A stretch of DNA of 42,190 nucleotides from positions 1 through 42,190 of the forward strand of contig JAFZZR010000186.1 of assembly GCA_017615635.1 (NCBI GenBank). The letters are read 5' to 3'. Positions 1 to 8,359 of the stretch are shown here, one piece after another. The stretch's first letter is position 1. The number at the start of each line of letters is the position of its first letter. Origin of the DNA: Lentisphaeria bacterium (GTDB lineage: Bacteria; Verrucomicrobiota; Lentisphaeria; Victivallales; UBA1829). The translations under genes and the position numbers were made by a program. Below the pieces are notes generated by a model. It ran no database searches. It was not told where the DNA came from and saw only the letters and a program-made list of their open reading frames with translations.

Positions 1-295
1 AATTCTTTTTATCTCTCCTATCCAGTTCCCGGCGAAGAGCAGAATCATCCTCGAAAACCCGCTGACCAGGGACGGAATTGAAACGGTAGTTTATCGAGAG
101 CTCCGTACATGCCCGATTTAAATATTGATGTGGCGACCAAAGCAATTTCACAATTCCATAGTAATTGTTTTTCGTTTTTACATATAACGAGAAAGATGGA
201 TCCTGATCAGGGATCCACTTGTTTTCATCAGATAATATGTAATCCTTGTACTCCAACATCGTTTTTCCTAATTCCCCAATTGACTCTCCAATTCT
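1..295 (-). pseudogene. C-terminal fragment of a paralogue of the lipoprotein at 1750-2979, cut by the window edge
   Basis: This frame is open on the minus strand from a stop at 296-298 to the window edge. Its translation aligns along its length with the C-terminal part of the lipoprotein encoded at 1750-2979. Shared blocks include a L-S-D-(D/E) stretch, a K-T-x-N-N-(F/Y)-Y-G stretch and a run YRFNSVPxQRVFEDDSAL identical but for one residue. No convincing start codon or ribosome site lies in this frame, and the upstream small ORF at 228-575 overlaps it in another frame. The simplest reading is a tandem duplicate broken by a frameshift near 245-295, or a duplicate that lost its 5' part. Because the gene runs off the window its true 3' end is unseen. 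Homology is clear; the pseudogene status is inferred. Confidence 0.6.
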
Positions 296-575
296 CTATT
301 TTTTTTTCAATAGGAATATCCCCTCGATGTATTCCCTGAAGGAGAATATTCCTAAAACTCTTAAAGGCATTCGTTCGCTTGAATGATTCAAACTCCACAA
401 TTTCTAAATTCTTGTCCTGGTCTGTTGGAGTTAACCTAACGACAGGCGTATCTTTCCAAAGGATGTCTGTTACTAATCCAATTTTAACAGCATCATCAGG
501 CGATATCATTTGTCTGTTAGCAAAAAGAGTAATGGAGGTTGTAAAAATACAAGCCATAGTAAGAAACTCTTTCAT
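228..575 (-). CDS. small secreted protein of unknown function (possibly the 5' part of the broken paralogue)
   Basis: This 115-residue ORF starts at an ATG preceded by AAGGA at good spacing. Its N-terminus (MKEFLTMACIFTTSITLFA) looks like a short signal peptide. The region is AT-rich compared with the genes after 3 kb. Its last 20-25 codons overlap a different frame that is plainly homologous to the 1750-2979 lipoprotein, so the present stop at 228-230 may result from a frameshift, and the natural protein could have continued to the window edge. I recognise no family. It could equally be an intact short exported protein that happens to abut a gene remnant. Confidence that it is translated is moderate. 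Confidence 0.4.
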   Translation of the reverse strand: MKEFLTMACIFTTSITLFANRQMISPDDAVKIGLVTDILWKDTPVVRLTPTDQDKNLEIVEFESFKRTNAFKSFRNILLQGIHRGDIPIEKKIENWRVNWGIRKNDVGVQGLHII

Positions 576-922
576 ATCTTTTGTCCTTCATATTTAAGGC
601 CGGGCACAGCAGCAATTAGAAATAATAACCCGGCAATATGTCTCTTCATCTGATGTCCCCTGTTTTGCTTTTCGGAATCTGAAGCCTGTCTATTTCAAAA
701 TATACCCGGCTTTACGATGAAATCAAGTTGCATTTTTATAATATTCAAACATTTTTCCCAGGTTTAGGCTGCGCATCACAAACCGAACTGCTCCTTCCAC
801 CTTCGTTAAAACTTCGGCGAGACAAGCCGGTGCGGTCGGACGGTTTGCTCGGCTCCGCCAAAAATACACGCGAAGCTCTGATTAGTCAGAATCAAATGTG
901 CGCAAAACTTCGGACACTACCT
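576..922. other. gene-free interval of about 350 bp
   Basis: No credible gene is visible here. The first ORF met on the plus strand, beginning at 728, has no ribosome site and reads through a dispersed palindromic repeat (791-828). The interval lies upstream of the small secreted ORF at 228-575, so it should contain that gene's promoter, but I could not single out a convincing -35/-10 pair. Confidence 0.5.
791..828 (+). repeat. dispersed palindromic intergenic repeat, copy 1
   Basis: The core CACCTTCGTTAAAACTTCGG followed by CGAGACAAG closely matches a second copy at 41336-41366. The element is a partial inverted repeat: a CTTCG half and a CTTCGG half surround a central TTAAA. Read in one plus-strand frame both copies spell Ser-Leu-Lys-Leu-Arg-Arg. 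It is intergenic here. Similar short elements are, in my experience, scattered in PVC-group genomes, but I cannot confirm the family from sequence alone. Confidence 0.55.
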
Positions 923-1432
923 TTACTCCACGGAGAAATTAAGATTTTCAATGGTAAAAAATGTCTGTTGTTTTATATCTGAATTAAGTATCCCTGTTAT
1001 TGTCAATAAGTATTGCTGTCCTCTTTTTATAATAAAACGATCCAGAAGATTAATTGTTAAGGAATAAGTTGTTCCAGGCTTAATATAAATGAACTCAAGT
1101 TTACCGATCAGTGGAATTTCCATATTTTTCCATTCTTCATTTTGTTCCACACCTGACTTGGAAGGGAGGTAAAATAATTTAATATTCATCGCGGTTTCCG
1201 GCTTGAAAACTTTTATGTAATGGAAGCTGTATAATTCATCCGAAGTATTGTTCTTAATAGTGATATACAAATTCAGACCACAGGAAATATCTTTGTTTAC
1301 TGAAGTAATTTGAGCCTGAACTGAAATTTGATCATCTTCCCATTTTCCTATGCTTTTCTGGGGCGTAGCATCAGCATAAACATCAGCGAGAAAAAACAAA
1401 AAGAATGCATAGCATAAAAAAATTTTTCTCAT
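923..1432 (-). CDS. secreted protein of unknown function, 169 residues
   Basis: The start ATG at 1430-1432 follows a good AAGGAG ribosome site. Residues 1-20 (MRKIFLCYAFFLFFLADVYA) form a typical signal peptide with an Ala-x-Ala-like end. The mature part of about 150 residues alternates hydrophobic and polar residues as in a beta-sandwich, with phrases such as LNLYITIKNNTSDELYSF that recall immunoglobulin-like or intracellular-proteinase-inhibitor-type folds. I see no catalytic motif and no lipobox. The gene is AT-rich, as are the neighbouring small genes and the lipoprotein at 1750-2979, and differs from the GC-rich bulk of the window. It may have arrived with them. Function unknown. Confidence 0.65.
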   Translation of the reverse strand: MRKIFLCYAFFLFFLADVYADATPQKSIGKWEDDQISVQAQITSVNKDISCGLNLYITIKNNTSDELYSFHYIKVFKPETAMNIKLFYLPSKSGVEQNEEWKNMEIPLIGKLEFIYIKPGTTYSLTINLLDRFIIKRGQQYLLTITGILNSDIKQQTFFTIENLNFSVE

Positions 1433-1492
1433 GTCTCTTTCTCCTTGTTTTGATTCAGTTATACCAAGACGGGAAATCTGTAGTGTTTTGAT

Positions 1493-1738
1493 TTATTCGC
1501 AATCCTTGATCACCAGAGGTGAGAGTCCATTTCCCATTTTGTTTCTCTGCAGTTCCATTAAATACCATTGTGTCGAAAGGAGAGGAACCCAAATCGCATC
1601 ATCTTGTGTTTCTTCTGAAAACATTTTCATGTACCAAGCAAAAACTTGTCCAACATTTTTTTCTTCTGACGGCTGGTATGGTCCCTCATGGTCTGTCTCC
1701 GGGTATCTGACAGAGACTATGCACCGGATTCCCTTAAG
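1493..1738 (-). pseudogene. 81-codon gene remnant without an N-terminal start
   Basis: Between the secreted gene (923-1432) and the lipoprotein (1750-2979) one minus-strand frame is open from just after a stop at 1739-1741 to a stop at 1493-1495. It encodes a protein-like sequence rich in aromatic and acidic residues (for example GQVFAWYMKMFSEETQDDA and STQWYLMELQRNK). The only in-frame ATGs are internal (first at about 1630) and none has a clear ribosome site, so it looks like the 3' end of a lost gene. No family is recognised. It accounts for most of the otherwise gene-free 1433-1749 interval. Confidence 0.35.
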
Positions 1739-1749
1739 TCAGCGTCCCT

Positions 1750-2979
1750 CTATTTCCCGTTTTTGTCGTTCTCTGAATTCTCATTTTCCAAGATCTCGGA
1801 CAGGCTTTTGGCTCCGCTGAAAAACTCGTCCTGTGTTTTTTTCTCCAGCTTCTTCCATTTTTTTAATTCCAGCTCCCGATGAAGCGCTGAATCATCCTCG
1901 AATACACGCTGATCCGGAACGGAATTGAAACGATACTTGATGGCAAGTTCAAATCCGGATTCAGCCAAATACCTGCGAGGACGCCAATGCAAGGAAATAT
2001 AGCCATAAAAATTGTTATCCGTCTTCGCATACAATGGAAGGATGCATCCCTCGCAAGGCTGCCATTCTTTGCCATCGTCGGATAACAGAAATTCCTTGTG
2101 ATTACGTGGCGGAGTAGGATCCAGAATGATTTTATATGTTGCCGAGAATTTCTTTCCGGCATATCCGTCCTCCGGAACAACAAGAGGATCCCGTTCTCCC
2201 TTTTGGATCTGAAAATTTTCGAGAAATTCTACGTCCAGGGAAAATATATGTGTATTCTCGCTTTCTTTTCGGTAGGTCTGATGAACCTTCACTTGCGGAT
2301 AATAATGTTCGGGATCGACATTCGGCAGTTCACTTAACTCCATTGATCGCATGTATGATTTATGATAAAACATATCGCCGTAGTAAACCTTGTCTGGATC
2401 CATCCCAAGCAATTCCTGCATGAAGCTGAAAGACAACACAGCAGGCGCTTTCTTGCGGAGTCTGAAAATTACGGGGTTATTCTTGTCCGGTTTATGAATC
2501 TGGTGCCTGGGACCAAAATATTCCTGTCCAAAGTAGAAGTGCCTGCTTGAAGAATACTCCGTATGTTCATAGCCCTCCGGAGGCCAGATATAGACAGCAA
2601 ACTCACGTCCCATGCCCCAATAGAAAAACTCACCGTTGGAGTCGGTATGAGTTTCACTTTCTCTCTTCATCGTATTTAAAACCAGCGGGTTCATCAAATA
2701 AAACGCCAACGGGTTCATCGGGGTATATGTTTCAACCGTCAGCGAAACTCTCATATTCGGGACCGGATCGCCGTTCTGATCGATGACTTTGCCGTAGAAT
2801 AAAACGGGGGAGAAAAGACCTGCATCCGGGACCCCGACGGCCCACAGAAAAAGAGGAAGTCTGATAAACAGGGGATAATCGTTCAGATCTTTCGGACAGG
2901 AAGTCGAACAGGAAGAGGAGAGGATCGCGAAAATGAGGCAGAGCCCGCACCGGATAAAGCGAAACGCATGTCTCGTCAT
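1750..2979 (-). CDS. putative lipoprotein with a carboxypeptidase-regulatory-like domain
   Basis: The protein has 409 residues. I take the ATG at 2977-2979 because a GGAGG site stands just upstream and the following residues form a signal peptide. Residues 1-28 end in a Ser-rich lipobox-like stretch (LSSSCSTSC), suggesting lipid attachment and an outer-envelope location. Residues of about 60-120 fit a carboxypeptidase-regulatory or SdrD-B-like beta-sandwich (GKVIDQNGDPVPNMRVSL, then a T-D-S-N-G-E-F turn). The remainder is a large beta-rich region without a recognised catalytic motif, ending in a charged Lys/Glu-rich tail. A partial paralogue lies at the window edge (1-295). Base composition is more AT-rich than downstream genes. 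It lies 91 bp after uxaC on the same strand, across a hairpin. Function unknown. Confidence 0.75.
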   Translation of the reverse strand: MTRHAFRFIRCGLCLIFAILSSSCSTSCPKDLNDYPLFIRLPLFLWAVGVPDAGLFSPVLFYGKVIDQNGDPVPNMRVSLTVETYTPMNPLAFYLMNPLVLNTMKRESETHTDSNGEFFYWGMGREFAVYIWPPEGYEHTEYSSSRHFYFGQEYFGPRHQIHKPDKNNPVIFRLRKKAPAVLSFSFMQELLGMDPDKVYYGDMFYHKSYMRSMELSELPNVDPEHYYPQVKVHQTYRKESENTHIFSLDVEFLENFQIQKGERDPLVVPEDGYAGKKFSATYKIILDPTPPRNHKEFLLSDDGKEWQPCEGCILPLYAKTDNNFYGYISLHWRPRRYLAESGFELAIKYRFNSVPDQRVFEDDSALHRELELKKWKKLEKKTQDEFFSGAKSLSEILENENSENDKNGK

Positions 2980-3028
2980 TTTTGCCTGCCTCCAGAGGGT
3001 GTTCCGACCGTATTGCGGAGGAGCTGCA

Positions 3029-3055
3029 GCGGGACCGGAGGTTGTCCGGTCCCGC
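3029..3055 (-). terminator. strong hairpin after uxaC
   Basis: A perfect 10-bp stem, GCGGGACCGG pairing with CCGGTCCCGC around a 7-base loop, lies 16 bp past the uxaC stop. There is no good U-run on the minus strand, so it may be a weak or Rho-assisted terminator, or an mRNA-stabilising stem between uxaC and the lipoprotein gene. Confidence 0.5.
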
Positions 3056-3070
3056 GGGGGAGGGGCGTCT

Positions 3071-4432
3071 TCAGAAACCGAAGAACTCCTTCGGGCCGTC
3101 GTAGGCCATCCGGACGGCAAGCTTGACGCCGGACTTGAGCTGGAACTGTTCGCGTTCGACCATGGAGCCGATGACATCGGCGAGGACGCGGCGGAACATT
3201 TCGAAGCGGGAACCGTAGGAGAGGAGCTTGCGGCTGTCGGAGACCATGCCGGCGAAGGCGCTGAGCAGATCGACGCTGCCGATGTACTCCAGCTGACGCT
3301 TCATGCCAACGGGGGTATCCAGGAGCCACCAGGCGGAGCCGAGGCGGACCTTGCTGCCGAAGGCGCGGGCCAGGGTGGCCAGTGTGGGATACTGGGCGGG
3401 ATCGAGAGAGTACAGGACGACTTTCAGGCGGTCGTCGAAACGGTTGAGGAAGGAGATGAGGTTGGGCGTGTAGTCCTGGACCAGGGAGGAGATGTCTCCG
3501 CCGGCATCGGGCCCGAGGGAGCGGAAGATGCTGGCGCGGACGTCGCGGACGGCACCCATGTGGAGCTGGGTGACCCATCCTTTCTGCGCGTTCATTTCGC
3601 CGAATTCGCCCATCATGAAGTTCATGTAGTTGGCGGTCTCTTCCGCGGAGATCTTTTCGCCGGAGAGGGCTTTTTTCAGGGCGGCGTCGGCCATTTTGCG
3701 GTCTCCGACGCCGGAGGGCGCCAGTTCCAGACCGTGGTCGGTGGCGACGCATCCGAGTTCCGCGAAGAAGTCATGGGATTTCGCGAGGACGGAAAGCAGG
3801 GCATCCAGATCGCGGATCTCCGTGTTGTAGCGAGCGCCGAGTTTCCCGATGTAGGCGGCGAAGCCGTCGGCCTGGATCTTCATGGCCTTGTCGGGGCGCC
3901 AGGTGGGCCGGATCTTCACGGCGCCGTCCAGCTTCCGGTTGACGGAGACATGGGCCTTCAGGTCGTCCGCGGGGTCGTCGGTGGAGCACATGGCCTCGAC
4001 GTTGAGGCGCTTGAGGATGGAAAGGGGACTGTATTCGGGGAGGGCGAGGAGGCGCTTGCCTTCCGCCCAGATTTCCTCGCCGGTCCCGGCGTTGAGTTCG
4101 GTAAAGATGCCCAGGGCGCGGAGATCCAGGTGGATCCACTCGTACACAGGGTTGCCGATCATCTCTTCGAAGTGGTCGGCCAGCTTGATGAATTTATCGT
4201 GATCGGACGCGGATCCGGTGATAAACTCTTCGGGAATGCCGCACTTGCGCATGATCTCCCAGACGTAGTGGTCCGTTGCCGCGAACAGGGACCAGAGGTT
4301 GGGGAAGGGCTCGTTTCTGTCCAGCGCCGCCACGTCCGCGTGGTTGTGAGCATCCAGCACCGGGAGCGAGCGGATCGCCTGAAAGATTTCCTTGCCTGCC
4401 TGATTTCCGATCAGATAATTCTCTCCGAACAT
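3071..4432 (-). CDS. uxaC: uronate isomerase
   Basis: This 453-residue protein belongs to the amidohydrolase-superfamily uronate isomerases, which convert glucuronate or galacturonate to fructuronate or tagaturonate in the cytosol. The N-terminal metal-binding D-A-H-N-H motif sits near residue 27. The family signatures STDDPADDLKAH and KIRPTWRPDKA follow mid-protein, and the length matches the family. The ATG at 4430-4432 is chosen because an AGGAG site lies 8 bases upstream; an upstream in-frame ATG would add about 24 residues without support. The gene is divergent from the nitrogenase-like operon, sharing a 210-bp intergenic region. No other uronate-pathway genes are adjacent; the DUF4838 protein and glycosidase further on are possible partners. 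Confidence 0.93.
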   Translation of the reverse strand: MFGENYLIGNQAGKEIFQAIRSLPVLDAHNHADVAALDRNEPFPNLWSLFAATDHYVWEIMRKCGIPEEFITGSASDHDKFIKLADHFEEMIGNPVYEWIHLDLRALGIFTELNAGTGEEIWAEGKRLLALPEYSPLSILKRLNVEAMCSTDDPADDLKAHVSVNRKLDGAVKIRPTWRPDKAMKIQADGFAAYIGKLGARYNTEIRDLDALLSVLAKSHDFFAELGCVATDHGLELAPSGVGDRKMADAALKKALSGEKISAEETANYMNFMMGEFGEMNAQKGWVTQLHMGAVRDVRASIFRSLGPDAGGDISSLVQDYTPNLISFLNRFDDRLKVVLYSLDPAQYPTLATLARAFGSKVRLGSAWWLLDTPVGMKRQLEYIGSVDLLSAFAGMVSDSRKLLSYGSRFEMFRRVLADVIGSMVEREQFQLKSGVKLAVRMAYDGPKEFFGF

Positions 4433-4585
4433 GATTTTGTCTCCTGATTCCGAAAAATGAATGTTGTACAATCCCGACGGGGGATTTCCGGTACAGTAGC
4501 ACAAACCGGACCGGATTTCCAGCCCGGAAGCGAAGATTTTTCGGAAAAAGCGTCATGAAAAACCGGGAAAAGGATCGGCGTCCGG

Positions 4586-4613
4586 TTGAAATTCCCCGGA
4601 AACGATGTACAGT
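4586..4613 (+). promoter_or_regulatory. predicted promoter of the nitrogenase-like/hyp operon
   Basis: TTGAAA (4586-4591) and TACAGT (4608-4613) are separated by 16 bp, giving a sigma-70-like promoter that would start transcription about 20-25 bases before the first gene at 4643. No other comparable promoter was noticed before the operon's genes, which are almost all overlapping. Prediction from sequence only. Confidence 0.45.
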
Positions 4614-4642
4614 ACAGGACCAACGCAGATGAGGTTTGACGT

Positions 4643-4942
4643 ATGGAAAGTACGGATCGGAACGGGAAGGAAACACGGGTGGCGCTGCTGGCGATCCTGT
4701 CGCAGAAGATGTCCGCCGCGGAAAAGATCAATGAGATCCTTCACGAATTCGCGCCGTACATCATCGGACGGATGGGACTGCCCTACCGCGAGAAGAACGT
4801 CAATATCATCAGCATCGTTCTGGACGCGCCGGGCGACAAGATCAATGCGCTCGCGGGGCGGCTGGGACGAGTGGACGGCGTCACGGCGAAGGCTGTGTAC
4901 GCCGGAGTGAAAAACAGTGATTCGGGACAGCGGACGATCTGA
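4643..4942 (+). CDS. TM1266-family small regulator, of the kind linked to iron-only hydrogenase
   Basis: This 99-residue protein matches in pattern the TM1266/'iron-only hydrogenase system regulator' family. That is a small ferredoxin-fold (NikR C-terminal or ACT-like) protein usually encoded beside [FeFe] hydrogenase and its HydEFG maturases. Recognisable parts are the helix RVALLAILSQKMSAAEKINE, the central GRMGLPYREKNVNIISIVL and the closing GRLGRVDGVTAKAVYA. It lacks a DNA-binding ribbon at the N-terminus, so direct DNA binding is doubtful. It is the first gene of the Nif-like/hyp operon, with a GATGAGG ribosome-site candidate. No hydrogenase genes are near, which makes its company unusual. 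The role is likely sensing or modulation of a metallocluster system; the ligand is unknown. Confidence 0.75.
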   Translation: MESTDRNGKETRVALLAILSQKMSAAEKINEILHEFAPYIIGRMGLPYREKNVNIISIVLDAPGDKINALAGRLGRVDGVTAKAVYAGVKNSDSGQRTI

Positions 4943-5097
4943 CGTCGAAAACAGGTTTTGAGACGGAAGCCGCCGGGAAACGCATCCGAATGGCCGGTTC
5001 TCCTTTCCGGGAGCCGGACCATCCCTCGGAGCCGGGCTTGCTTTCGCGGAAAGACCGGCTATTCCGGAAACGGGAACAGGGAAAGGATGCACCGGAA

Positions 5098-5865
5098 ATG
5101 CTGAAGCTGGCGTTCTACGGAAAAGGGGGAATCGGGAAGTCCACGATCGTTTCATCGCTTGCGTGCGCCTTTGCCCGGTCCGGGCGGACGGTCATGCAGA
5201 TCGGCTGCGATCCCAAAGCCGATTCCACCGTGTCCCACTGTCAGGGCGAAAGGATCCCCACCGTGCTGGATCTCGTGCGTACCCGGGGCGACAGTTTCTC
5301 TCTGGACGAGATGGTCCGGAAGGGAACGGACGGCGTTATCTGCGCGGAGGCCGGAGGACCTGTCCCCGGAATGGGGTGCGCGGGGCGCGGCATCATAGCG
5401 GCGCTGGAGGCGCTGGAGCGGAAGGGGGCCTACCGGGAATACAGGCCGGACATCGTGCTCTACGATGTGCTTGGGGATGTGGTATGCGGCGGATTCGCCA
5501 TGCCCATGCGGAAAGGATATGCGGACGCCGTCTGCATCGTCACCTCGGGGGAAAACATGTCCATTCACGCGGCGGGCGGGATCGCGCTGGCCGTGAAGAA
5601 TTTTCAGGGGCGCGGCTACGCTTCGCTGGGCGGCTTCGTGCTGAACCGTCGGAACGTGGCGGATGAAGAGGAAAAGGTCCGGGCTCTGGCGGCGGACTTC
5701 GAATCGGAAATTCTGGGGGATCTGCCGTGGAGTCCGGAAATTCAGGAGGCGGAAAGACGGAACACCACTGCGGTGTCGGCGTTTCCCGAGTCCGGGATCT
5801 CGCATCGGATCCGGGAACTGGCGGACCGTCTTCTGCAGAAGGAAGGGGAGTGGCTGAAATGCTGA
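5098..5865 (+). CDS. NifH-like ATPase, Fe protein 1 (H1)
   Basis: This 255-residue protein has all Fe-protein hallmarks. They are a P-loop GKGGIGKST at residues 8-16, the GCDPKADST switch region at 36-44, and the two cysteines that in NifH bridge a [4Fe-4S] cluster between monomers (C94 in GMGCAGRG, C130 in [10 protein letters not shown]). Arg97 corresponds to the ADP-ribosylation Arg of NifH. It is shorter than NifH (about 270-295), lacking the C-terminal tail. The ATG at 5098 is preferred over 4990, which has no ribosome site and adds a charged, non-conserved stretch. It is expected to dimerise, hydrolyse ATP and pass electrons to component-1 partners, most likely the A-B pair just downstream; it overlaps A by 7 bp (ATGCTGA). 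Not a nitrogenase by context. Confidence 0.9.
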   Translation: MLKLAFYGKGGIGKSTIVSSLACAFARSGRTVMQIGCDPKADSTVSHCQGERIPTVLDLVRTRGDSFSLDEMVRKGTDGVICAEAGGPVPGMGCAGRGIIAALEALERKGAYREYRPDIVLYDVLGDVVCGGFAMPMRKGYADAVCIVTSGENMSIHAAGGIALAVKNFQGRGYASLGGFVLNRRNVADEEEKVRALAADFESEILGDLPWSPEIQEAERRNTTAVSAFPESGISHRIRELADRLLQKEGEWLKC

Positions 5866-7199
5866 AACGGGCATATGGACCCGGCGATATGAGCGGGGCG
5901 GAAGTCCGGATCGGACAGGCCGCCTTTCCCGCACCGTTCGCCTCCGGCCTGGAGTTCAGTTCTCCGGCCCGGGGCGTATGGAACATCGTGCACACGGGAA
6001 TGCTGATCCCGGGCGCACATCAGATTTATATCTGTGCCCGCGGATGTCTCCGGGGCGTGATCCTCACGGCGGCGGAGATGAATGCCATGGAGAGGATGTC
6101 CTGGGTGGCGCTGGAGGAAACGGATCTTTTCGACGGGCGTCTGGAAACGGGAATCGAAGAAGGCGTTGCGCACATCCTGCGAGGCATGAAACGGCGTCCG
6201 CCCTGCGTGCTTGTCTTCATCTCCTGCGTGCAGCAGTTCTCGGGGCTGGACTTCCCGCATGTGCTGGGCCGTCTGCGCGCGCAGTTTCCGGAGACCGACT
6301 TTGTGGATTGCTACATGAATCCGACCATGCGGAAGAGCGGACCCACGCCCGACCAGATCATGCGGCGTCAGCTGTACGCGCCGTTGAAGCGGCCGGAAAA
6401 GCGGGATCCGCGTGCCGTGTCCATGATCGGGAACGATCTGGGCCTCGATCCCGAATGCGAGCTTGTCCGGATGATCCGGGAGAACGGATACGACTACCGG
6501 GACATCACGCTCTGCCGTACATACGAGGAGTACAAAAGTCTGGCGGAGAGCGCGCTTTTGCTCACCACCATTCCTGCCGCGGTGCACGGCGCTTCCATTC
6601 TTGCGGAGCGCCTGGGCGTGCGGCATCTGGATATGACCATGAGCTGTTCTCCGGAGTCCATCGAATCTTCCCTGAAGCTCCTGGCGGAGGCGCTGGCCTT
6701 GCCGGAACCGGACTTCCGGAAGGGCAGGGAGCAGGCGGAGGAAGCGCTCCGCGCCGCGAAGGAGGAAATCGGAGATACGCCCATCGCTCTGGATTACACC
6801 GCGGTCCCCCGGCCCGTGTCCCTGGCAAGACTTCTGCTGGATCGCGGTTTCCGCGTGACCCGGATCCATGCGGACGTTTTTCTTCCGGAGGAACGGAATG
6901 ATTTCGAATATCTTCGGAAGACACATCCGGAGCTGACGGTTTCGGCCGCGGTCCATGCGAAAATGCGGTTTGCACCGCGTTTTGCCGAGACGGGGAACGG
7001 CGTCCTGGCCATCGGGCAGAAAGCCGCATGGTTTTGCGGGACGCGCCATTTCGTAAACATCGTTTCCGGAGGCGGGTTGTACGGATACAGCGGACTTGTC
7101 CGGCTGGCCGGACTGATGCGGGATGCGTTCCGGAATGAAAAGAACACGGAGGAGGTCATCCGACGCAAAGGCTTCGGATGCGAAAGCTGTCTGACATGA
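5859..7199 (+). CDS. nitrogenase component-1-like protein A (NifD-like)
   Basis: The protein has 446 residues and belongs to the nitrogenase component-1 oxidoreductase superfamily (Rossmann-like three-domain fold). Candidate cluster cysteines are C59 and C63 (in YICARGCLRG, the position of the NifD Cys88 loop) and C123 (VFISCVQQF, NifD Cys154 position). The C-terminal HFVNIVSGGGLYGYSGLVRL aligns with the NifD segment carrying the FeMo-cofactor histidine, but that His is not in place. The protein ends in an unusual Cys-x-x-Cys tail (GFGCESCLT). The start overlaps H1 by 7 bp with GGAAGGGGAG upstream, and its stop overlaps B by 4 bp. It probably forms a heteromer with B and accepts electrons from H1. 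The substrate is unknown. It also resembles a family I associate loosely with gut Clostridia. Confidence 0.85.
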   Translation: MLKRAYGPGDMSGAEVRIGQAAFPAPFASGLEFSSPARGVWNIVHTGMLIPGAHQIYICARGCLRGVILTAAEMNAMERMSWVALEETDLFDGRLETGIEEGVAHILRGMKRRPPCVLVFISCVQQFSGLDFPHVLGRLRAQFPETDFVDCYMNPTMRKSGPTPDQIMRRQLYAPLKRPEKRDPRAVSMIGNDLGLDPECELVRMIRENGYDYRDITLCRTYEEYKSLAESALLLTTIPAAVHGASILAERLGVRHLDMTMSCSPESIESSLKLLAEALALPEPDFRKGREQAEEALRAAKEEIGDTPIALDYTAVPRPVSLARLLLDRGFRVTRIHADVFLPEERNDFEYLRKTHPELTVSAAVHAKMRFAPRFAETGNGVLAIGQKAAWFCGTRHFVNIVSGGGLYGYSGLVRLAGLMRDAFRNEKNTEEVIRRKGFGCESCLT

Positions 7200-8359
7200 A
7201 GAACACGGCGAGAATCCTTTCCATTTATGCTTCGGATACGTCCGGGGTCTGCTCCATGCTCTACGAGCTGGGCGGTCTGGTGGTCGTGCATGACGCCTCC
7301 GGCTGCAACTCCACCTACAGCACCCACGACGAACCCCGGTGGTACGGGCAGGACAGCATGATCTACATTTCCGCGCTGACCGAAACGGATATGATCTTCG
7401 GCGGAGACGGGAAGCTGATCGGGGATACGCTGGAGGCGATCCGGACTCTCTCCCCGAGGTTCGCCGTTCTGTGCGGTTCGCCCATGCCCATGCTGACCGG
7501 GACGGATTTCGATGCGGTGGCGGCCGAAGTGGAAGCGAAGGCGGGCATCCCGGTTCTGCCGCTCCATACCAACGGCATGCGCTCGTATCTTTCCGGCGCT
7601 TCGGAGGCGCTGACGGCGCTTCTCGGGCGCTTCTGTTCGCCGGAGACCGAGGCGGGCCGTTCGGGCCGGATCCCGGTCAACATCCTGGGGGCGACTCCGC
7701 TGGATTTTTCCCGGTCGGAGCAAATCGGGTCCATCCGGTCGATTTTGACGTCCGCCGGATTCGAGATCGTTTCCGTCATGGCCATGGGCTCGAACCTGGA
7801 GGAGATCGCCGGAGCGGGCCGGGCGCGGGTCAACCTGGTGATATCGTCCTCGGGTCTGGCGGCGGCGGAATATCTGCGGAGAAAGTTCGGGACTCCGTGG
7901 GTGGCGGGCGTTCCGTACGGAGAGAAGACATCGCAGGCCCTGACCCGGAAACTGAAAGAGAGTGCGGAATCGGGAGAGAATTTTCCGTTTTGTTCGGATA
8001 GGATAGAACTTGATGAAGGACAAAGTGTTCTGATCGTCGGCGAGAGCGTGAACGCCGGATCGCTGGCCAAGGCGGCGCGGGAGGATCTCGGGATCCCCGC
8101 CCGGGCCGGGATCCCGGATGCGCTTCAACCGGTGCTGGCCGCGCCGCATGACCGGATCCTGACGGATGAAGACGATGCGGCTCTCGCCTTTGCTGAAAGT
8201 TCCGGCGTGGCGGCGGATCCTCTTTTTGCTCCCGTCTGTCCCGAATCGATTCCTTTTTACCGGCTGCCCCATGAGGCGTTTTCCGGACGCTGTTTCCGGG
8301 AACGGATCCCGAACCTCATGGGAGGCGGCCTGACCAGGAGGCTATTTGAATCATGCTGA
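7196..8359 (+). CDS. nitrogenase component-1-like protein B (NifK-like)
   Basis: The protein has 387 residues. The N-terminal layout [15 protein letters not shown], then [18 protein letters not shown], then [15 protein letters not shown] supplies C19, C37 and C93. Their order and spacing resemble the three NifK P-cluster cysteines (70, 95, 153). With A this gives six potential ligands, as in NifDK. The rest carries the GTPW and HTNG turns of the component-1 fold but no recognisable cofactor ligand. I use the ATG at 7196, which overlaps the stop of A (ATGA); an alternative start lies six codons upstream (7178). The 3' end overlaps H2 by 7 bp. Predicted partner of A. It is shorter than NifK, closer in size to reductases that lack a large cofactor. 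Reaction unknown. Confidence 0.82.
   Translation: MKNTARILSIYASDTSGVCSMLYELGGLVVVHDASGCNSTYSTHDEPRWYGQDSMIYISALTETDMIFGGDGKLIGDTLEAIRTLSPRFAVLCGSPMPMLTGTDFDAVAAEVEAKAGIPVLPLHTNGMRSYLSGASEALTALLGRFCSPETEAGRSGRIPVNILGATPLDFSRSEQIGSIRSILTSAGFEIVSVMAMGSNLEEIAGAGRARVNLVISSSGLAAAEYLRRKFGTPWVAGVPYGEKTSQALTRKLKESAESGENFPFCSDRIELDEGQSVLIVGESVNAGSLAKAAREDLGIPARAGIPDALQPVLAAPHDRILTDEDDAALAFAESSGVAADPLFAPVCPESIPFYRLPHEAFSGRCFRERIPNLMGGGLTRRLFESC

Noticed and set aside
2933-4447. Long plus-strand ORF opposite uxaC
   Set aside because: It is the high-GC antisense shadow of uxaC: low-complexity Gly/Val/Glu-rich translation, no ribosome site, and uxaC itself has clear motifs.
4464-4471. TTGTACAA palindrome before uxaC as an operator
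   Set aside because: An 8-base palindrome is too short and occurs without a clear promoter around it; related TACAGTA strings nearby are not regularly spaced.
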